From Anaerolineae bacterium (lineage in GTDB: Bacteria > Chloroflexota > Anaerolineae > 4572-78 > J111), in NCBI GenBank assembly GCA_020433835.1, contig JAGRBY010000394.1, positions 1 through 6,776 on the forward strand: a stretch of 6,776 nt of DNA. Reading direction: 5' to 3'. This document shows, in pieces, positions 1-4,900 of the stretch (positions are counted from its first letter, which is position 1; each line of letters starts with the position of its first letter). The notes beneath the pieces are model-generated. The model had not been told where the DNA came from and did no database searches. It saw only the letters and a program-made list of their open reading frames with translations. A program made the position numbers and the translations under genes.

Positions 1-88
1 GAAGTTCGCCGTTGGTGAACGCAAACCAGTAGGCCGGTTTGTGATTGTCGTCCGGTGGAATGTTAGCATAGGTGAATGGTTTTTGCAT
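1..88 (-). CDS. Start of a probable Nudix-family hydrolase (NudC-like), cut by the window edge
   Basis: Only the first 29 codons are present, beginning at the ATG on bases 88-86 and running off the left edge without a stop. The visible peptide starts MQKPFTYANIPPDD and continues with PAYWFAFTNGEL. A Trp-Phe-Ala-Phe stretch followed by a short polar turn and Gly-Glu-Leu is typical of the N-terminal domain of NAD(+)/NADH diphosphatases of the NudC type, which cleave NAD(H) or NAD-capped RNA to mononucleotides. The Nudix box itself (GX5EX7REUXEEXGU) would lie outside the window, so the family call rests on this short piece alone. Only 2 bases separate this start from the stop of the upstream gene, and no strong Shine-Dalgarno is seen, so translational coupling in one operon is likely. 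Another small protein with a similar N-terminus is possible. Confidence 0.45.
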   Translation of the reverse strand, partial: MQKPFTYANIPPDDNHKPAYWFAFTNGEL

Positions 89-90
89 GG

Positions 91-1236
91 TTAATCGACA
101 AGCTGTAGATGAATTTGGTGATACTGCGGCGGCGGCGTATCGGGAAAGAGGAACAGCCAGCGCAGCAGCTCTCGATAAAAATGGAAAAGGGGCAGGCGTT
201 GGGCTACTTGCTCCCGGACGCGCTCGCGTTCGTGCTTAAAGCTGGTGTGGCTTTCTTTGGTAAGCAGTTCGCGTTCGCGCAGGAAATTGCGTAGGGGCTG
301 TACCTGAATTTCAAAGGTTTTGTCGTTCCAGCGCACAACCGACTTTACGGCTTCCCAGCCACTCTGTTTGCGCCGCCGGCCCAGATAATCTTTGACCTCG
401 ACTAATTCAAGGGTGCGTGTGTTGCTGCCCGGAGGCGCACCCACCGCTTCCAGCGCTTCGTCTGACCAGCGCAGTTGGGATAAAGCGTGCTGCACGCGGT
501 AGACATCCTCATCTTCGCCGACAACAATTTTTACGCCAAAGATATCTTTTACAAAGCGGCTAAATTGTCGCAGTTTTTTATCACGTACCACAATGCTGTC
601 CAGGTTGAATATTTCATCGACTACCTTATTCCAAATTTCTTCTTCAGCCTTGATGCGGCTGATGATGCGATGAATCTTGTACTCGTTTGGTTCGGTGGGT
701 AAATAGTCGATGGTGTTGGCTACCAGGCTGGCCGGGCTCCAATCTTCTTTCTCTTGGGGTCCCACATTAAAACGCAGCCGGTTTAACTGGCGGGTGCCCA
801 AATCGATGTCCGGGGTTGAGTAAAGTTCGTTGGGGGTGATATCTAAGGTGAGCGTAAAGCGCTCTTTGGTTTTATCAACCTCGCCAAATATCATACTGCG
901 CAATTGGTAAGAGTTTACAAAGCTGTTGCAGATGAGATGAGACAGCCGGTGCACCCCTTCCTCGCCGCGCAAGATCATTTTAGCAAAGTCTTTGCGCACT
1001 TCATCTAATTCTGATTTTGAGAAGTATATACGATGAAAGCCTTCGGGGTCATTCATCAACCGCACGCGCAGTTGCTGAAGCTTGGTGACGAGCTCATTCA
1101 GGCGAGGTTCCCGCGTCACCATCCATAGGGGCGAGTCGGAATTTTTGAGAAAAAACGCTTCTGCCGGTACCTCATTGGCGACGTCGTCAAGGTGAGGAAA
1201 AACTTCTATAATTGGCTTGGTGTGAGTGTGTATCAT
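91..1236 (-). CDS. Divergent RelA/SpoT-fold nucleotidyltransferase-like protein with an unknown N-terminal domain
   Basis: This is a complete 381-residue cytoplasmic protein with no signal peptide or membrane segment. Residues about 190-340 follow the order of the RelA/SpoT (p)ppGpp synthetase domain. R194-I-K196 with I201 and K204 matches the ATP-binding R-x-K-x-x-x-S-I-x-x-K motif, with Glu at the Ser position. D231-I-F-G-V-K-I-V-V matches the metal-binding D-x-x-G-x-R strand. D244-V-Y begins the following helix. K282-D-Y-L matches the K-D-Y-I motif. G293-W294 stands where N-G-Y is usual. E309-I-Q311 matches the catalytic E-x-Q strand, and H330...F333-K334 sits at the place of the A-x-H-W-x-Y-K end. 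Residues 1-190 are not recognised; they are helical and charged, and no HD hydrolase motif is seen. The stretch between the R-x-K motif and D231 is longer than I recall for the family. The usual activity is pyrophosphate transfer from ATP to GDP/GTP, but Trp for the guanine-stacking Tyr and Q-P after E-I-Q leave substrate and activity open. The start is supported by TGAGG four bases upstream. A 2-base gap to the next gene indicates an operon. Confidence 0.7.
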   Translation of the reverse strand: MIHTHTKPIIEVFPHLDDVANEVPAEAFFLKNSDSPLWMVTREPRLNELVTKLQQLRVRLMNDPEGFHRIYFSKSELDEVRKDFAKMILRGEEGVHRLSHLICNSFVNSYQLRSMIFGEVDKTKERFTLTLDITPNELYSTPDIDLGTRQLNRLRFNVGPQEKEDWSPASLVANTIDYLPTEPNEYKIHRIISRIKAEEEIWNKVVDEIFNLDSIVVRDKKLRQFSRFVKDIFGVKIVVGEDEDVYRVQHALSQLRWSDEALEAVGAPPGSNTRTLELVEVKDYLGRRRKQSGWEAVKSVVRWNDKTFEIQVQPLRNFLRERELLTKESHTSFKHERERVREQVAQRLPLFHFYRELLRWLFLFPDTPPPQYHQIHLQLVD

Positions 1237-1240
1237 TGTG

Positions 1241-1245
1241 CCTCA
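1241..1245 (-). promoter_or_regulatory. Ribosome binding site of the RelA/SpoT-like gene
   Basis: Read on the minus strand, TGAGG is followed by a 4-base spacer (CACA) and then the ATG on bases 1236-1234. It matches the anti-Shine-Dalgarno core and supports that ATG as the start, although the spacing is at the short end of normal. Confidence 0.5.
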
Positions 1246-1292
1246 GTATGCGTTAACAGCCATTGTAAATGTGGAAAACAAATCTTCTTGCG

Positions 1293-1321
1293 ACTGTAAC
1301 AAATTACCGAAATTGTGTCAA
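1293..1321 (-). promoter_or_regulatory. Sigma-70-type promoter for the leftward operon
   Basis: On the minus strand a perfect -35 hexamer TTGACA (1321-1316) is followed by a 17-base spacer and TACAGT (1298-1293), which matches 4 of 6 positions of TATAAT including the first T, second A and last T. Transcription would start near 1286, giving a leader of about 50 bases before the ATG at 1236. Spacing, orientation and position all fit a housekeeping promoter driving the RelA/SpoT-like gene and the Nudix-like gene after it. Confidence 0.6.
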
Positions 1322-1392
1322 ATTACTCTGCCGGCACTATTTTAAGGGCGCAGTATTCTAACTGAATTCTTGTAAAAACATAACCACTTTTT

Positions 1393-1401
1393 TGCTATAA
1401 T
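1393..1401 (+). promoter_or_regulatory. Extended -10 promoter element facing the secreted-protein gene
   Basis: TGC followed directly by a perfect TATAAT forms a consensus extended -10 element. The best nearby -35-like hexamer is TTGTAA at 1370-1375, but the spacer of 20 bases is too long, so the element would depend on the TGn extension. Transcription would begin near 1408 and leave a leader of about 435 bases before the ATG at 1844. No better sigma-70 pair was found nearer the gene, though a promoter for an alternative sigma factor could be missed. Confidence 0.4.
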
Positions 1402-1489
1402 AGGTTTGACTAGCCACGTACTCTAAAAACTTTCCCCCCTTTAAACTAAGATAGACGAAACGTTCGGACAATGTCTGTCTTCCTCAATA

Positions 1490-1508
1490 CTTATGAGATG
1501 GTCATAAG
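1490..1508 (+). repeat. Perfect inverted repeat (7-bp arms, 5-base loop) in the leader
   Basis: CTTATGA (1490-1496) and TCATAAG (1502-1508) are exact reverse complements separated by GATGG. No U-tract follows, so it does not look like an intrinsic terminator. It lies about 80 bases downstream of the putative start of transcription, so it could be an RNA hairpin in the leader or a DNA operator for a dimeric regulator. Its AT-rich arms give only moderate stability, and a chance palindrome is possible. Confidence 0.35.
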
Positions 1509-1676
1509 GCATGGTTTTGTCATGTCCTCTTGTATTGCGACAATAACACCCTTTTCCAAACTCCTCCGGGACGAGACGTTTGATGGGGTAAATATTGAAG
1601 CTCTACATTTTTATAAATCTGCATAAAAGTGGTTGCTTTCCTATACCTTTAGTGAATAAGGTGGGGAGCGATTGAA

Positions 1677-1799
1677 TTGAATATGTATGTATTCTACCCT
1701 GAAGAGAAAAGGAGGTGTTCTACAGAAGGTAGCAACGACTATGCCTATAACTTAGTACATCGTGCTCTAAATCATGACAGTAAAGTGGTTAATGAGTAA
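1677..1799 (+). CDS. Possible small ORF of 38-40 residues upstream of the secreted-protein gene
   Basis: A short frame ends at TAA 1797-1799. It could start at TTG 1677, which has GGGGAG at 1663-1668 eight bases upstream, or at ATG 1683, which is 14 bases from that motif. The peptide from the ATG begins MYVFYPEEKRRCSTEG and ends HDSKVVNE. It is hydrophilic, with no signal peptide or membrane segment, and I do not recognise it. A strong Shine-Dalgarno-like AAGGAGGTG (1709-1717) sits inside the frame, but no start codon follows at a useful distance apart from an ATG at 1741 that yields four codons. It ends 44 bases before the large gene, so it could act as a leader peptide. A chance ORF in AT-rich DNA is at least as likely. 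Confidence 0.22.
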   Translation: MNMYVFYPEEKRRCSTEGSNDYAYNLVHRALNHDSKVVNE

Positions 1800-1825
1800 T
1801 CAACTTTTACATAGACGAATGTCCT

Positions 1826-1832
1826 GAAGGAG
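1826..1832 (+). promoter_or_regulatory. Ribosome binding site of the secreted-protein gene
   Basis: GAAGGAG is a strong Shine-Dalgarno match 11 bases before the ATG at 1844. An in-frame TGA at 1793-1795 with no start codon between it and 1844 makes this the only sensible start, and the peptide that follows is a signal sequence. Confidence 0.7.
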
Positions 1833-1843
1833 TAAATTTAAGA

Positions 1844-1945
1844 ATGCACAACCTTATTCAAAAATGGGCCATCCGCTTGATGGTCTTGGGACTAGTGGTG
1901 ATGGGGACAGCATTGCTGGCTTCTGCCCCCCAACCAACATACGCG
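1844..1945 (+). other. Sec signal peptide of the large secreted protein
   Basis: The first 34 residues have a basic start (K7, R11), a hydrophobic core of about 17 residues (LMVLGLVVMGTALLASA) and a Thr-Tyr-Ala site before Gln35, a good A-x-A-like signal peptidase I position. An alternative Ala-Ser-Ala at 26-28 is followed by Pro, which disfavours cutting there. There is no lipobox cysteine, so the protein is not a lipoprotein. Confidence 0.85.
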
Positions 1946-4900
1946 CAGGGCAGTCTGTCGCCCGGTGACATTGCGTTTGTTGGTTACAACGCCGATGCTA
2001 ATGATGATTTTGCCATCGTGGCCCTGACCGATCTCGATGGCTCCGGTACGCCTATCGATATCATCTTTAGCGATAATGAATGGGACGGCAGCAGCTTCAA
2101 TACTGGCGAAGGTACCCTCACCTGGACAATTGATAGCTTGATCGCGGCCGGTACCGTAATCAGCTTCAACAATATCTCCTCGTCCGGAACCGCCACCGTA
2201 AGTGTGGGCAGCCTGAGCGGGAGTATGGCCTTAGGTGCTAGCGATGAGGCAATTTTCGCCATTACCGGGTCAACCGCCTCCCCGACCGCTTTTTTGGCTG
2301 CCATCACCAACGATGATTTTGCGGCGGCGGGTGCGTCTTTAACCAATACAGGCTTAACCGTTGGCACCACAGCCATCGAATTAGACGGCGTTGACGCTGA
2401 TGCAGATATTGCCATTTATAACGGATTGCGCAGTGGCGAAGCCAGCTTTGCCGCTTACCTGGTCTTAATTAATAATCCCACCAATTGGCTCACCCAAGAT
2501 GGTAGTGGCGATCAGAGTAACGATAGTACGGTTCCTGATCTGCCGTTTGATACAACGGCATTCACTATCGCCGCATCCTACGACCTACAAATTACCGAGA
2601 TTTGGCCGGGACAAGCCGGTACGGATCTGACCGACGATTGGTTTGAAATTTACAACGCCGGTGGGGCTGCTTGGGTAGCCGGCTCTGACCCGGATTTGTA
2701 CTACGATGATGACTCAGCCGATCCGGCGGTAGCGGATATGATCTCCGGCATCACCGATATCCAGCCGGGTGAAAGTGTCATCGTGATGGTCGATAGCACC
2801 GATACGGCCACCTTCAGCACCGTTTGGAGTCCGGCCTACGACTTGACGGGCATTGAGATTGGATACACCGGTGCCGCAGCCGGCCTGGGTGGCAGCTCTG
2901 ATGCCGTCACCCTGTGGGTCGATGTGCCTAGCGTCAGCAACACCCCGGTTGATACCGAAGCCTACTCAAATGCCGACAGTAATGACGCACAATCTTATGA
3001 TGTGGTCAATGCGGCCTACAGCACAGACGGTGGCGGTGCGGCAGCTCCGGGTACAAATGTGGCTGCGGCTACCATCGTTCTCGGCGGGAGCAATTCGGAT
3101 GTTCCGGCTGTTGGCTCGCCTGGTAACCAAGGCCCTGTTGTGAGTAATCCCAACGCGACGACCGTTCAAGTTGATACTGCCAACCTGACTCCCTTCCTCA
3201 GTCTACCCGCCAATGACACCGGCTCAGCCAGCGGCACCATCAGCGACCCCACCGACCCGGCCAGCATCATCGGCATTCCGTTTGACTTTGCCGACCCTGA
3301 TACCGATCTGGGCGATTTGACTGTTACCGTCACCAGCGACAACCAGAGCGTGGTGCCGGATATCAATTTGATTATGCTCGGTACGGGCGCAGACCGCGTC
3401 TTAACGATTACGCCGGTTGGGGTTGGTTTGGCTAACATCACCGTAACGGTTGAAGACCTTGATACCAACACAGACACCTACGTCATCCAGTACGCCGCTT
3501 CAACTGCTGCGGTTACCCCCAGCACCAGCCGCTTCCACACCGGAGCCTCCGACGGCTCAACCGCCATTCCGGTTGATGCTGATTATGCTTGGGTTGGTGA
3601 TGATGAGGACCAGGTCTTACGCCTCTATGACCGCGATGACTCGGGTTTGCCTCTAACCGAAATCGACTTTAACAGCGCCCTGGGCGTGACTCAGGAAGTC
3701 GATATCGAAGGTTCCTTTGTTCTCAACAACACCATCTACTGGATCGGCTCCCACGCCAGTGCTGATCGATCCATTTTGTTCACCACCACCATGTCAGGTG
3801 CGGGTGCCAGCGCTACCGTGACGTATGGCGATAAATATACCAGTCTTCGCGATGATTTGATCGCTTGGGACAGTAACGATGATCACGGCTTAGGCGCTAA
3901 TTTCTTTGGCCTCAGCACGTCATTTGAAATTGAAGGGTTGGCCCTGGCTCCGGGCAGCACGACTACCGCCTACCTTGGTTTCCGCGGCCCGCTGTCCGGC
4001 AATAATGCGTTGATTGTGCCGGTAACGAACTTTACCGCACTCCCCGGTTCCGGCGGCCCCGCTACCTTCGGCGCACCGATTCTGCTCGATATGGATGGTC
4101 GCAGTGTTCGCAGCATCGAATGTAACGCTAACGGTTGTGTGATCATCGGTGGCCCGGTTGGCACGGTCAACGACTTCAAGCTCTTTACCTGGAGCGGCAA
4201 TTCAGCCGATGCTCCGCAACTGCGCGAGGCTGATCTCACGGCACTCAACACCGACGGCTCCTTCGAAGGTATCGTTGAACTGCCCAACAGCACCTTCCTG
4301 GGCAGCGACGGCGACACCGACAGCATCGCGCTGTTGGTCGATAACGGCACCACCGACTTCTACAACACCACCCAAGAGGCCAAAGACCTGCGCGATGAGT
4401 GGAAGAAATTCCGCACCGAAGTCGTCACCCTTGGTCCGGTTGTTGTGCCGATGACGGCTGCGCCGGTCATCAACGAGTTTGTGGCCGACCATGATGGAAC
4501 GGATAATTACGAATACATCGAAATCTATGGCGATCCCAACACCGACTACAGCAACTACACCATTGTCGAAATCGAAGGCGATGGTTCAAGTGCCGGACTC
4601 ATCGATGATGCCGTTGCGACGGTCGGGACAACCGATGCCAACGGTTTCTGGTTAGCAAGTTTTAGTAACGTTATCGAAAACGGTAACATCACGCTGCTCT
4701 TGGTCGAAGGCTACAGCGGCTCCGTGGGTAACGATATCGACACTGATAATGATGGTGTCATCGATACCACCTATTGGACCAGTATCGTAGACAGTGTCGG
4801 CAGTGATGATGGCGGAACAATTTATTCACCGGCCAGCTTGACGGCCAGTTTCGATGGCGGCAGCTTCCAGGTGGGTGGTGCTTCGCGCATTCCCGACGGC

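Larger units (their letters stand above)
1237..1843. other. Divergent AT-rich intergenic region
   Basis: These 607 bases separate the two divergent genes and are visibly richer in A and T than the coding regions. Because the genes point away from each other, promoters and leaders are expected here rather than terminators, and no hairpin with a clear U-tract was found. The left part holds the leftward promoter. An extended -10 facing right lies near 1393-1401, a perfect hairpin at 1490-1508, and a possible small ORF at 1677-1799. I recognised no known riboswitch, tRNA or conserved RNA motif. Confidence 0.6.

Noticed and set aside
109..702. Plus-strand ORFs of 61 and 71 residues opposite the RelA/SpoT-like gene
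   Set aside because: Both overlap the coherent 381-residue minus-strand gene, which has a promoter, a ribosome site and family motifs.
1321..1375. Second leftward -10-like element (TAAAAT on the minus strand near 1344-1339)
   Set aside because: No -35 hexamer lies at proper spacing, and the TTGACA-N17-TACAGT pair is much better.
1700..1750. Possible c-di-GMP riboswitch because of a GAAGGTAGC-like stretch
   Set aside because: The other conserved parts of the GEMM fold are not present around it.
1451..1819. Nine-base direct repeat ATAGACGAA at 1451 and 1811
   Set aside because: A single pair of this length in AT-rich DNA can arise by chance; there is no symmetry or further copy to support a regulatory site.
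1984..2415. Antisense 143-residue ORF
   Set aside because: It lies wholly inside the large secreted-protein gene on the opposite strand, has a low-complexity Ala/Val/Ser/Leu-rich product and no ribosome site of note. The forward frame has recognisable domains.
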